This document shows, one piece after another, positions 14,901-25,979 of a DNA stretch of 64,000 nt. The translations under genes were made by a program, and so were the position numbers. Source of the stretch: Ceratodon purpureus (taxonomy: Eukaryota > Streptophyta > Bryopsida > Pseudoditrichales > Ditrichaceae); contig CM026423.1 of NCBI GenBank assembly GCA_014871385.1, positions 21,632,049-21,696,048 on the forward strand, given 5' to 3'. How positions within the stretch are numbered: position 1 is the stretch's first letter; every line of letters begins with the position of its first letter. The notes beneath the pieces were generated by a model that was given only the letters and a program-made list of their open reading frames with translations, did not search any database and was not told where the DNA came from.

Positions 14901-16955
14901 GACGAAAGTTGATAGATGCTCTGGAGGAAAGGGGAGCAGCGAGCAGTGGTGGGATGGGTTGTGTGCAACGTCTGAAGAAGAAGAAACCGTGAAAGAAGTT
15001 CCCAAAAAACGAATGTCCAGTTACACGGGAAACAGAACTCAGGTGAGCTATCCAAAATGCTAGAACTGATCCTTCATCACTTTGCAGTTGAAAGTTCTAT
15101 ATTCGTATATGAAGCCACTTATCGTCCAAAGCTTAAGATATGTTGTCGTTTGGTACATAATTTGTGTTCATAATTCAAATAAAAAATGTAATACACATAG
15201 TAATAGACACTTTGATGACAGACAGGAGTTGTATTTACCCATATGAACATCATTTTCTAAGAGTTCGATGTTTCAGGAAGTACTTATTCTGTGACAAGGC
15301 TCGCCAAATTCCCTCGAAGGTGTTATTAACAGTACACACCCAGTGAAGTAATTGATTAGTAACTCAAACTTAAGCCATTGTCTCGTATTCAGTATTGTGA
15401 TCAGATTACTTCCATGAAATGTCGGAGTTTTTCCGCTGTTCAAAAATTTGAAGTTATGTTTTTTATTGTGAAACAGAAACGCCATGTGGAAGCTTATTCT
15501 GCTGAACGGGAACAGAAGGAAAAATCGATCTTAGACAAGGTACGTCGCTGTACTGCATGTTAACTAATGGGATACATTTCAGATTTTTTACCGTAAATAG
15601 TTAACTGGTTTTAATTTGTGATGATTCTACAAGTCCAGTATGGTGGGGGGAAATCTGATATGCTGTGACAATCTATATTTTTTATTAAATTAATGCTTCT
15701 GGTAGTTCTGAACCACAGCATACATGTATTCACATTACATAGTAAGTCCGTGGGTGGCATGGTAATACCTGACGACACATATTTTAATTTTTTTTCCAAA
15801 TTTAAAATCAGCTACAATATTTTGAATCTGTGAGCACTAACAATCGATTCAATGGATGGCGTTAAATGTTTTCGTTTTCTACCGGATGTATCTATAGACT
15901 CATTTGTTCAGTATTAGACATACTTAGCCTTGGAGGTCAAAATGTCGCCTGACTCTGAAGTGTTTTTGTCAAGCAGGATGTGATAGAAACTACGAAGGCT
16001 CTCGGTAATGCAATTGGCAGTAAGGTATGAACTAATTATTGTTTCATTTCGGATCTAGTTATTCCAAATATTTGTTCAGACTATTAGAAACTCAAATGTA
16101 CTGCAATGGGATATAGACGTTTCTGTAATGTCGAGTATTTCTTTTGAAGCCTGATACGTAGTTGCAGCACTTTTTGCATCATCTAGTTGCGGAATTGATC
16201 TCGGATTTATTGCAGTAGGAGGTCTTTGATATACAATCTCTTTTACAATGTGAACTGTCAAAGTAAGGAAGGTTGAATATAACCACGTCAATAATAAAAT
16301 TATCAGACAGTATGAAGTAGGTTGTGTATGTCACCAATTTCAAAATATACGCTAATCAATTTACATTGTGGGTTATTTATTTTGTTTACCTTCGGAGTCT
16401 GTGTGTGCATGCGTATGTGATGTGTTTTGAAGTAATTGTTTGATCACAAGTTCTGGCCAATCAGATTTTCTGTGTCATATTCTATTCTAATCTAAAACTT
16501 TACACGCAGGTTGAAATGTCATCAACAGATGAGGTGAACGTCACAAAGTATAAGGTAAGAGACGTCAGTCCATTTGAAGTTGTGTCAAGCAGAGAATACA
16601 AGGTCATGAGAGCGTACATCACTGATACCCCTCTGTTTCTGCCTGCGAATACTCACCTCCATTTTGACGTTTTGGCTATACAATTCTGCAGATTAGAGTA
16701 GGAGACAAGGTTTGGTTGGCGGACACACTAGACCCTTCTTCACGTGTGGCAGCTGGAACAGTACAAAGCCTAGGAGGTCACGGTTTATTCCACAACCGTC
16801 CAATCCCAGCTGAGTATGTTCGTGTCAACCTGGAAGATGTATTTGTGAACATCCCCCTCATGATCCCCGTTGAGGACGCAGATCAAGTAAACCTTGAAGA
16901 TGCACGCGGATCTAGTGTCCTATGGTTTGGTGGACTTACTATTGTACAAGATTAG
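11989..16955 (+). CDS. TnpA-type CACTA protein (Transposase_24-like + coiled coil + Tnp1/En/Spm-like C-terminus)
   Basis: Probable DNA-binding partner of the tnp2 transposase. Nine exons keep frame throughout: 11989-12206, 12440-12630, 12905-13908, 14099-14179, 14656-15042, 15477-15539, 15977-16024, 16510-16554 and 16692-16955, predicting 766 residues. The start is the ATG at 11989. Residues 21-44 are an acidic ENEEGD-type repeat, followed by a basic KRKSPQPR/PKRRS stretch that could be a nuclear signal. Residues about 340-450 match the Transposase_24 pattern: kinase-like helices are absent, and instead there is a helical domain with KLRETLFKKFEF, R/W positions, then W..LKKYW and a final GR.G..GSL. 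Exon 5 is coiled-coil-like (METNRRLEEVMESNLSLQKS). The last exon resembles the Tnp1/En/Spm domain (RVGDKVWLA, VAAGTV, YVRVNLEDVFV, GSSVLWFGG). In this family the protein binds subterminal repeats, an inference here. No break was seen. Confidence 0.82.
12049..12120 (+). repeat. 18-bp tandem repeat encoding acidic ENEEGD units
   Basis: Four consecutive 18-base units inside exon 1 of the TnpA-type gene, based on GAGAACGAGGAAGGAGAT. The last two have drifted. The reading frame is preserved, so unit number could vary without breaking the protein. Confidence 0.85.
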
Positions 16956-18024
16956 CTGACAGTTCATACCACAATATTCTGAGGCATCTGTATCACACAT
17001 TTGCTAAAATGGTGCTTACGGTACACAATCTAGCAGTTTGGTGATTTGGAGCTAGGTCGTAGTTCGAGAAGAGAAGGCAGTTTCAGATTCTCATTGTTTC
17101 TCTCAAGTTGCTAGACGGTCTTGGAGAGTGTCCCGGAAGAAGCCCAATTTTGATAGATCACATTGGTGTGGTAGTGCTGTAATTATGAAATTTTCATTAC
17201 AGAGAACTCAAACAGTGTTGATATTAGTATGGGTATAAATATAAGCCGGCTATGTATTCGAAATTTGTTTTCGCCATTGCATCAATAACCGATGAGGTTG
17301 CGACATGTGGTCCAATTAAAGTGAATGTTTTATTTTCGAGATTGGCGCAGTGTACCAGAAAGAAAATTGTTTTTATTTTCCTGTTTTCCAATTGGTCCAA
17401 ATGGTACGTCACCACTGCATAGAAGAGCTTCAAGTGGAGTTTAATACCAGCGGGAAATGGCCTCACGCAGACGCGTGTGGTGTCCCCGGCAGTTGTTGAC
17501 GATAACCTCGGAACCGACTCTCAGTAACACGTCTCGAGTTCGAAGAGCGATGGATTAATTTGTGCACATTTGGAAAATGTGCAAGAGGTGTACATTGTCG
17601 CTCCAAGACTGGAATATCAGATTGGCCAAGTACTCAATTGGGTTTGCGAAGATGTGGCAATGTACTCACGCACAGCATTCCGGAACTGAAAGTTCCTCCG
17701 CCAAAACAGTTCGCGTTCCCAACGACTGCCTGCGAAACGACAGAGTGCAATTAGGGACAAGCCCAGGACGACAGGAACATCCCACGTCTTTTAATTTCGC
17801 ATGTGTCTCTAGTGACAGGAAATGATGTCCTTTTTGCAGTCTTTCTTTCACGAATTTCTACTAGTGATGATGTAGAGGACGGCTGTGAGACCGGATCAGA
17901 GTTTCATACTGAGCAGGAAATATCCAATGTGAAGTTACACCTCCGAATGAAGTAGGTAGCACAACCTCGAAGAGCACCCCTTCCTCGGAGCACAACGTTT
18001 GGAGACTACCGTGAAGCATACACC
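16956..18024. other. Spacer between the TnpA-type gene and the HBD protein gene
   Basis: No convincing gene. Plus-strand ORFs at 17560-17825 are short and overlap one another in different frames, with no recognisable domain. If CACTA element 1 ends just after its TnpA gene, its right terminus should be here, but I saw no TAGTG-ending inverted repeat matching a left end. Confidence 0.5.
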
Positions 18025-18515
18025 ATGGATGCGGAGGCGATTCAACGCGAGCTCACTCCGGTGCGATTTTTCCCCACTGTCGCAATTGTTTTGCAAACCT
18101 CTTTGGCTTATATACTCACTACTGTATTGTGGAGCAGGTAAAGATATTGCTGCTGTCGATCTGGGCCTTTGTAGCTTTTCTCCATCATGTCCTGAAAGCA
18201 GTTCTTTCTTTTCTCGAACGCAAAATCGGTGGTGCTCGAGAAGTAGTTGAGGGCACTACTCTCCAACATTCAGGCGAGACGCAGAGGGAACCTGGTCTTT
18301 TGCGCCTTGACGACTCTGGCATATCTCATATGAGTAGAGAAGCAGACGCTGTATGCACTGAGAGGAGAAGGAAGTGGTATGCAGTGCGTAAGGGATTTAC
18401 ACCGGGTATCTACACATCATGGTCAGAATGTGAGAAAGCAGTGAAGGGATACAGTGGTGCCGAATTCAGAGGATTCCGAACTCTACAAGAAGCGGAGATG
18501 TACCTGCGAGCATAG
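18025..18515 (+). CDS. Small membrane protein with RNase H1 hybrid-binding (viroplasmin-like) domain
   Basis: Predicted 137 residues from two exons, 18025-18060 and 18138-18515, joined in phase 0 (CCG|GTGCGA donor, GGAGCAG acceptor). A hydrophobic segment at about residues 14-36 (LLLSIWAFVAFLHHVLKAVL) is probably a membrane anchor. A linker leads to residues about 94-136, KWYAVRKGFTPGIYTSW followed by C, V.GY.GA.F+GF and EAEMYL. This is a full match to the RNase H1 N-terminal hybrid-binding domain, also called the viroplasmin domain, which binds RNA/DNA hybrids or dsRNA. No RNase H catalytic domain follows, because a stop comes directly after. The first exon is small and less certain; the domain reading is firm. 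It lies between two TnpA-like genes on the same strand, so it may be transposon cargo. That is inference. Confidence 0.7.
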
Positions 18516-18736
18516 TCTTCTAAACATTTTTTCCACAATCTTTAGCTTCGTCGTGGGCTAGCCAGTATATACACTATCACGATCTTCTAAAATACGATTG
18601 TCTGTATCACTTCGGTTTAGAGTACCGGTAGTTTTTTTCTGTTTGAAATACACACTGTTGTCGATACAATTGCAGAGTTGGATTATTACAATCTGCGTGG
18701 GAAATTACTCTTCGGACGCAATCTTTGTCCTGTGAG

Positions 18737-19096
18737 ATGGGGTTCTCTTACGTCCGACTGTACCGTCGTTGCTGTACTTCAGTTAGTGAAATCATTTCTG
18801 CTTTTGTGCGGACGAGTGATTTTCACGGATGCGTCGTGAAACCGGGTATGGACACCGGCGGCAATTTCAGACACATAGGAGTAGAACATTGCGTTGCGAT
18901 GTTCTGTGATCCGGCTTCAGGTGGTATTTTGGGGCATCACTCAGGCCATCTGCACAGAACTGAAGACGTTGTGCACCCTATACATTGTTGTTGTCGCCTT
19001 CGGCAGGTGAGTTTTCGAGAGCCTACCCACTGTTCCGTTATACGAAGTGGGTATTGTATGTGGTCAGTGTCCCTGAAGATAGTGTTCTCTAATTGA
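18737..19096 (+). CDS. Uncharacterised ORF, possibly a 5' exon
   Basis: I do not recognise this protein. The ORF starts at the ATG at 18737 and is rich in Cys and His (DPASGG, then a His-rich stretch ending CCC). A GTGAGT donor after CGGCAG at 19006 suggests the coding part ends there and continues in an exon I could not place. It lies 220 bases after the HBD protein gene on the same strand. It could be noncoding. Confidence 0.3.
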   Translation: MGFSYVRLYRRCCTSVSEIISAFVRTSDFHGCVVKPGMDTGGNFRHIGVEHCVAMFCDPASGGILGHHSGHLHRTEDVVHPIHCCCRLRQVSFREPTHCSVIRSGYCMWSVSLKIVFSN

Positions 19097-19758
19097 GGAC
19101 GTCGTGTGATAGCGAGAGTCGTTTTTGTCGACATTCATGAAGTCCTATTCCTCTAAGTAACAACCCTGTTTTAGGGTAAAACCGTAAGACTTTGCATACT
19201 GAGTCGGAGAATTTTCAATTTCGTCCATTGTTTCGCCTAGGTAATTTTGCTTATGTACTAACTTCATCCCTGGAGCCAAGCAGTTATGTAGAAAAGGATT
19301 AGAAATTAGGTTCTCAAGATATGGATAAACTGAATAGCGATAAGTGTCCTCTTGTTTTCATGAAGGCGAAATGAAACGTAAATTCAGCCAAGTCCGATCT
19401 GTATTTCACCAAGGATCCGCGGCCCCCGGAGATTCACCCTGTACTTCTCAATTAATGTGTAGGTTTCTCACAGTTGCTGGCAGTCTTGTCCATTTCGCAT
19501 ACAAGTTGTTTCGAGTTAATTATAATGTACTTTGTTACCTTCATGTGAACCACGATTGAGTTGTTCTGTGCAAGATGATGTCTTCACACGTAATTCCCCC
19601 TTTAATGCGGATGAGACAGCTTCTTCTGTTGGGGTCACTTAACTATGTCAGTAACGCGACCCTAATTCGCATAGTCGTAAGGGACTTCCTCGTGGTATCC
19701 ACGGAGTCCATCAGTTTCTTCTCGATTAAATTACGTTTTCGTCCTCTGTAAGTGTGTC

Positions 19759-20424
19759 ATGGATTCGGAGAAGGGCGATCTGCTCGCCTGGATAGGGCAG
19801 GTATTTCACCGTCGTGGCCGCCGAAATAATGGGGAGTACAAGCATTGGCTTCCCGACCTACCTCACCTCAGTGAGGTTTTGGAGGATTCTGATGTATTCA
19901 CAGTAACCGTGGAATGTCGGAGGGAGATTGAGAGATTGGGCACTGCAGCGAATTTTACGTTCGCACAGTACATCGAAAGCCGGCATGATCCTCCATGTCA
20001 TTGCGGGAGGTCTCCGGTGACTCCAATTGTACTCGATGATTCCACAAGTGCTTCTCCCGAGTCCGAGGTTCAGTCATGTCCCGGGGCCTCCATATTCAGC
20101 GAAACCAGTCGCATGTCTACTAATGTAGAAGTTATGTCCAGCACTTCTCCGAAGGCGGCGGATGGACTTTTTGCTTCCGATATGCAGGAAGAACATGTGA
20201 AGGAACTTGAGGTGGTTGTCACGAAGGAGTCTGCGTTGGAAGTAAGCACGGCGAGGACTGCTGCGCGCAAATTGGCCAAAAAGGTGGACGATGTCACATT
20301 TATCCCGGAAGATGTATCGGATTCGGCATTTCCAGTTCAAGAGGGATATGATTTCTCAGACCACATGTATTCTCCTGTTACCCCTTGTTCACGACCACGG
20401 GATGGGAAGGATTCTGGGTTCTGA
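19759..20424 (+). CDS. Hypothetical protein, 221 residues, single exon
   Basis: Unrecognised, but it looks coding: a 666-base open frame from an ATG with mixed composition. Residues 20-75 form a possible small domain (HWLPDLPHLSEVLEDSD, then A.NF.F..YIESRHDPPCHCG). The rest is Ser/Glu-rich and probably disordered. The spacing of W, LED, F, A.N, YI and RH.P loosely resembles the small gene at 52578-53037 inside CACTA element 2. That similarity is weak and by eye. It lies between the HBD gene and the TnpA-like gene on the same strand. Confidence 0.45.
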   Translation: MDSEKGDLLAWIGQVFHRRGRRNNGEYKHWLPDLPHLSEVLEDSDVFTVTVECRREIERLGTAANFTFAQYIESRHDPPCHCGRSPVTPIVLDDSTSASPESEVQSCPGASIFSETSRMSTNVEVMSSTSPKAADGLFASDMQEEHVKELEVVVTKESALEVSTARTAARKLAKKVDDVTFIPEDVSDSAFPVQEGYDFSDHMYSPVTPCSRPRDGKDSGF

Positions 20425-22172
20425 TGGATCCACCATACCGTTGTATTCCTCTATAGATTACTAGCTGTACTTTCATTAAATTTCCGCATGGAATGTTTTT
20501 TCTCTGTTTTTTTGTATCAGCCTTTTAGTTGCATTTGCATTTCTCTGCAGTTCCATGTCGTCGCGACAGTAAGTAGTCTGATATATGGAAATACATTTTC
20601 AGTAGCCTGGCTACAATTACCTTAGGCAGTGTGATCACCATCTTCTTGTATATTTCTGTATTTACTTTTGGTCTCTCATTCGCTTAGGCATTGCGTACCT
20701 CGATGGAGGTATATCTAATAGCTTCCTATTCTACATGTTCAACTGAACATCCCATTTGAGACTCTGGTTGAACGCAGCGGAGGCTGTATATCGCTGCTGT
20801 TGAAGGTGAACTTATTTGTCCTAAACTGCAGACTTGTATTGATCATGTGAATCTTCACAGAAGTTGATCGGCATTATAAATTAATCACTAGGATTTCATG
20901 GAGTGGCAGTTTCTGTGTGCTTTGTCGCAACACCGTTGGATTGTTGTCGTTGCACTCGTCCCTAATGTACATTAGTTTCCAGAATTCTACTTCGTATGTT
21001 GTCCTTCTGTCATAGGCAATGTGATGTGCCTGTGTTCAAGTGAAGGACTTCTCCGTGGTTTTCTTCTGTGCAATGGTGTCCCCTTCCCAGAGTAACACTG
21101 GAGGCTCCGTCACACTCAATTCCTCTGACCTTTATCTCCTTCACAGTTATTGTTGCACTGGGTGTTGAAGGTGGCGCGGGATTATTGATCATGTAGTATC
21201 CGTCTCTTCCTGTGCTACTTCGTTTCTCCGGACATAGTATTCACGACTTTCGGAGGTCCATTTCATGTACTTTAGTAACTAACCTTGACACACGTTCATC
21301 ACGATGTCGATCCATATCGGTGGCCTGTTTCGCATTTCGGCATGACGTTATGCTCTTCCCAGTATAGTAGCCCTGCGAAGTAATGCAGAAGGAAGTCGAT
21401 AAATCATTGGTCTTCTAAGTGATTGCTCACCGTTTGGACACTACGTTTTTCCACCTACATCTCGAATTTGCTCATTTTTCACTTACACGTCCGCGGAAGG
21501 GGTTTCCCAATTCATTGATCTGCAAATGGCTATGTCGACCTGGTACCCAGTGCACTGCATCTCAATGGATAACATCTGACTCTTGCAGTCGCATGAGCGT
21601 TAAATTTATCGGTTACATGCAGAGGTCTTTAACGTCGACTTCACAGTGTCGACAAACGTGTCATTCTTTTCACATGGTTTAATCTGCGCCGCCAGAGAGG
21701 CACCATGTGCAAGGCCGTGTCCATTTTCTTGCCCAGCGTAGCTCATGCCATGCCTGGTCAGCGATTAATTACTATTGACATTCCACACTTGTACTTCCCA
21801 TTCGGTATCCACGACTACGGCGGCATAATTAAGACAACTCTATATTCGGACTCATGAATGCAATATCCTTCTGGATTCCCAGAATTCTATTTCTAATCCT
21901 GCGGAATCCCACGTAACGACGAACCTAACACTGACATTTTTTGATTTAAGCGACTACAACTTGGAGGGCATCCATGACTGCGGTAACCTGAGTGGTCCAT
22001 ACCTGGTTGGCTCTTTGAACGGTGCCCTTCCAGAGAAGAGGTGTTCGATGTTCCCAGCTCGAGTTACCCTAATTCCGCCCACACTCATGCAAGGTTTTGC
22101 ATACCCAGATCGATTTTATTCTACTTTTCCCGTTATTGCACATAATCCCAAGTTGTAGATTTTGCAACCCTA
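20425..22172. other. Spacer without a supported gene
   Basis: Only short ORFs occur (for example 21961-22158 plus), with no domain or convincing splice context. It probably includes the promoter of the TnpA-like gene that starts at 22173. Confidence 0.5.
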
Positions 22173-25100
22173 ATGGATCTCTCTGCCTACACGAGGGGAT
22201 CTTTCGTTTTCCCTGTGGCATCTAGTACGTCATCAGACACCTCTAATTCTTTCTCAGACTCAGCGGACTCCAATTCACCGCCGTCCAGCCTTGTGTACCA
22301 CTCGCCCTCACGTTCGCACTCTTCTCGACGTGGAAGCATGGACTCCCAATTCTCCAGCAGATCGGGTATTTTCCCTGCCAGGACTCTCGTTGACAGTGAC
22401 ATCGGCCCGGGTCTAAACGATCAGTACACAGACTCTCAGGTATGTACTACACATTTCCTCCATGGAGTCATTTTGTTTTCCACATATTTTTAGGTGAGGA
22501 ATTGCTTTCTTGTTCATGGACTACCGGCCCATCGGCATTGTTGGGGGTCATGGAGGACTAGTTGAAGAGTTTCTATGTTTTTCATGTTGAATTACTGAAT
22601 GATTCAACTTCACTTCCACGTGCGTTTATGCCTGAAACTTATCCTAGGTTAGGTTGTAAACGCGGTTGAGCTAACATCAGCTGGCCACTTCCCTACGTAG
22701 GCCGCCGCCGACTTGTATGGAGGACGCGACTTCGAAGATGACTTCTCAAACGACGTTCACCCGGATGATTTCGCTCCCACGGACTCCGCACCCTATCATG
22801 CAGACATCGTGAACCATGGCAGAGCTGGTACTTCTCGAACGTACCTACCCGAAGAGGGCTCACGTCCTGTGGATAATCGCCCACATGTCAGACCAGCAGA
22901 CTTGCGGGATGTTAGAAGGGGCTTAACCACCCCCGGAACCAACCGAGTGCACAGACCTGGCTTCTGTGAGCTCCCGGTTGTACACGGCTCTGGCCAAATC
23001 CGGGTGACGCAGATGGATTCGAGATCACTGTCCATGCAGGAGACGTGGCGAACAACACACGAGGAACAAGCAAAGCGAAGGAGATTACAAAGGGATTACA
23101 CAAAACCATACCTCAGTGAAATGGCAAGTGCTCACGCCGAGCGGAGGTCCCCTGTGATCCATGTGCCCACCACCACCACAGGTAAGCCCATCGGATTGAG
23201 AAGTGCATGGCATAGGCAAGTGCGACTCATTGCAAGACAAAGCATGGATTGGTCCGTTAGAAGCTACACTGGGAGAAAGGGAGCATGGTGGAAGGCAGTT
23301 GACAAGATATATGTTGCTCTAGATGAAATTTTCAGCTATGATTATCCTTTGTGTGCTACATACCTCTCTAAGTATTTGAAGGGAGCTATTAAAAACGATA
23401 GGCTGGAATGGAAAGAGTTCTTTTTTGCACATTCAGGTGCACAGCACGACAAGTGCCCGGATGAGGCTTTTGGCACACTGCGCAAATACTGGATGTCCGT
23501 TGCAGGTAGGCAAGAAAGCGAGAGTATGGCAGCGCGAAGGGCACTTGGACCGCAGAAGTCGAATAGCCTGGGCAGCGAAATTCCAACCTCCACAAGTCCC
23601 CCGCAACATCAGGTATGATGTCCATTTCTCATAATCTTATTTATCGTAGCCAGCATTCAATTAGTCCTGTCGTATGCATGTTTCATAATAAATATTCATT
23701 GATATATGTGGGTATGAGGTGCATCATGTAAAATTTTATGCGTAATTCCAGACAGGAACTATACGAAGCGCGTCCTCTCTTCCATCCGGAAGCACCGGGA
23801 TGGGTGATAGCTTTTTGCCGACATCGAGTAGCGCGCGAGAGGCATCCACGAGAGGATCCGCACAAGATGCTGATGACTGCCCACCGAGCACACCAGAATG
23901 CACTCTGGTACGTTTTCCTCTTTTCTGTACTGAATGTACAGAATGCCCTGCTCAACCCGTCACTCCCATTTAGGTGAATCTCTACTGCTACAAGAACGTT
24001 CGTTTCTCTCCCATGTAGAAAATATCGATGGAGGATAAGTTAAATGAATTCCTTGAATCATATGCCGGAAGTTTTAAAAATCAGTGAAGGAACGAAATAA
24101 AGCCGAACTAATTCCGGACTCCTTCTGATCATCCATTACTATTTTTGTGCACTAACTAAGCCTCATTTAGGTGGATTTCTGAAAGTTGTCAAAACAGTGT
24201 CCACGGCCACCGTATATCCGCTTCTGCAACCGAACATACTCCAAACAGTCCTTCCCTTTGCTTGAATTTTCTATGATCGTTATCGAGTCGTCATATGCTG
24301 ATATTGATGTTACAAACTCTGATATCAGAGAAGAAGTCATCCTCTTCAGGCTGTCCACGTACGATATTTGGTTTCCGAAGCATACTCGACGGACTTCCCC
24401 CGTCGTTACCTTCATTCCTTAGCCTGTACATGTCGTTCAGCTGTTACTGTATAACTACACCTCATTCTAGGTATATAGATAAGGGAGACGTATGGATGCC
24501 TTGATCCGTGACACCAAGGCCTGCTTACGGAATTTAAAAACTATGGCATGACTGGAGTATATGTGTTTGAAGTATGTTGTGCGATAGAATACCCTACATT
24601 GGGTACTGAGCTACTCCTCGGCATATCATATGTAGTCGGTCCTCTGCCGGCTTATTGCTCTGAACTACTTGAGCTTTGACCACATCTGGTTTGATGTTAG
24701 CAATTACGCGTTATTGTGATACTAACTGGTGGAATGGTTAAAGCCGAGGCTGCGGTATTGGAATCGCTGTACTCTAAACCCTTATTCACTTCGGCCTCTG
24801 TCAGTAGAATTGCACACGTATCATTGAATTCTTGTCTATTATTTTCTGGTTGTCAAGTAGATGATATTTTCATTCCCAGCGTCTCTTAATGTGAAGCAGC
24901 TAACGAGCATTGCGTTGTGGCAGCGGCAGAACACTCCTGACTACACGAGGCAGCAAGTTAGTAGAGTTCCATCGAGCGGAGACCAGCACCGAACCCGGAT
25001 CGGCGACCTCACTCGAATTACGCAACTCGAAACCCGCGTGGGAGATCTGTCATCGCAGTTGTCCCAGAACTTTGCAATGGTTGAAGAGGTACTCCATACA

Positions 25101-25979
25101 CAAAGGGATTTTAAAGAAATACTTCTCCGCTTGGTGAACTCAAGCACGGGACCAGTTCATCTTACTACCGGCGAAGTAGAGAAGGAGGTTCCTCCTCGTT
25201 CAGATCAGGTACCTAACGTATCTATTCCCAATGGAGATGCCACCATGCCGAATGATCTTGCAATACCTGCATTGCCCACAGCCTCAAACCAACCTTCTTG
25301 GATGAGCTCTGACACTGTTTTATTAACACCGAACACAAGAAACAACCTGCGTCCACGTAAAGTCTCAGGACCGGATATGGTTGCCATATCCACAGACGTA
25401 TCTGACCATTCCATCGCGAATGGGTCAGTGAATGAGAGTGTTGGACAACCCGAGCGTGGAGCGCCGGACTTGCATCTTGCCGTCGCGACATCAGATTCCC
25501 GTGCAAACGTCGGTACCGGACAACCTCGAGGTCCTCCTCCAGCACTCCAAGACCCACACGGCAATCCCGTCTCCCCTCAGGTGATGGCAACGAGAGGGAG
25601 GAATTGTCTCATCTCTCCAGACACGCAACCAGGAGAGCCGCATGCACGGAACGCCTTGAGGTTCCCACCAAGAGCAGGAGCCGACGCAATTGCAGTTAAC
25701 AAGGTCTGCTACATATCGCACCCCCAGGTGGGGGACGACGCTGTAGCAGAAGGCCGAACCGGGGGCTCATGGAAGGCGAAAGCAACGAAAATGGGACATT
25801 TGTGTCAACAAGGAGAGCAGATGATACAGATTCACAAAATACTTGTTCCAAATGTTCGACTCCTCCACGTCGAAGATCGACAACCTTTCAAGTTCCTAGA
25901 AGACGCTCTGGTAAAAAGCACGGGCTCGAATGTTTTCATTAAGTGGGACGCGAAGTATGTTCACAAGAAAACATTCTGA
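22173..25979 (+). CDS. TnpA-like CACTA protein without a tnp2 partner
   Basis: Clear exons are 22173-22439, 22701-23612, 23752-23907 and about 24900-25979, all phase 0. Any exon between 23907 and 24900 is unresolved. The order copies TnpA-type proteins. A Ser-rich N-terminus leads to a basic helical domain (W..VDKIYVALDEIF, YLSKYLKGAIKNDRLEW, then CPDEAFGTLRKYWMS and a closing GSE) that fits the Transposase_24 pattern. A coiled coil follows at the start of the last exon (RITQLETRVGDLSSQLSQ). The C-terminus resembles Tnp1/En/Spm (AEGRTGG, EQMIQIHKILV, PFKFLEDAL, FIKWD). Probably a DNA-binding transposon protein. The sequence is far from the TnpA at 11989-16955, so it comes from a different family. 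No tnp2 gene accompanies it here. Homology is inferred from pattern, not from a search. Confidence 0.62.

Larger units (their letters stand above)
3064..16955. mobile_element. CACTA (En/Spm) element 1, gene-bearing core; ends not resolved
   Basis: The core holds a minus-strand tnp2-type transposase (3064-9006) and a plus-strand TnpA-type gene (11989-16955), transcribed away from each other from a shared spacer of about 3 kb. This pair defines autonomous CACTA elements. Both genes can be read through all exons without a stop or frame break. The terminal inverted repeats were not found on either side, so the coordinates cover only the coding core. The element might extend rightwards into the 17-26.9 kb block. 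Confidence 0.85.

Noticed and set aside
25205..25590. Minus-strand ORFs of about 120 codons
   Set aside because: They are opposite the last exon of the TnpA-like gene; no domain.
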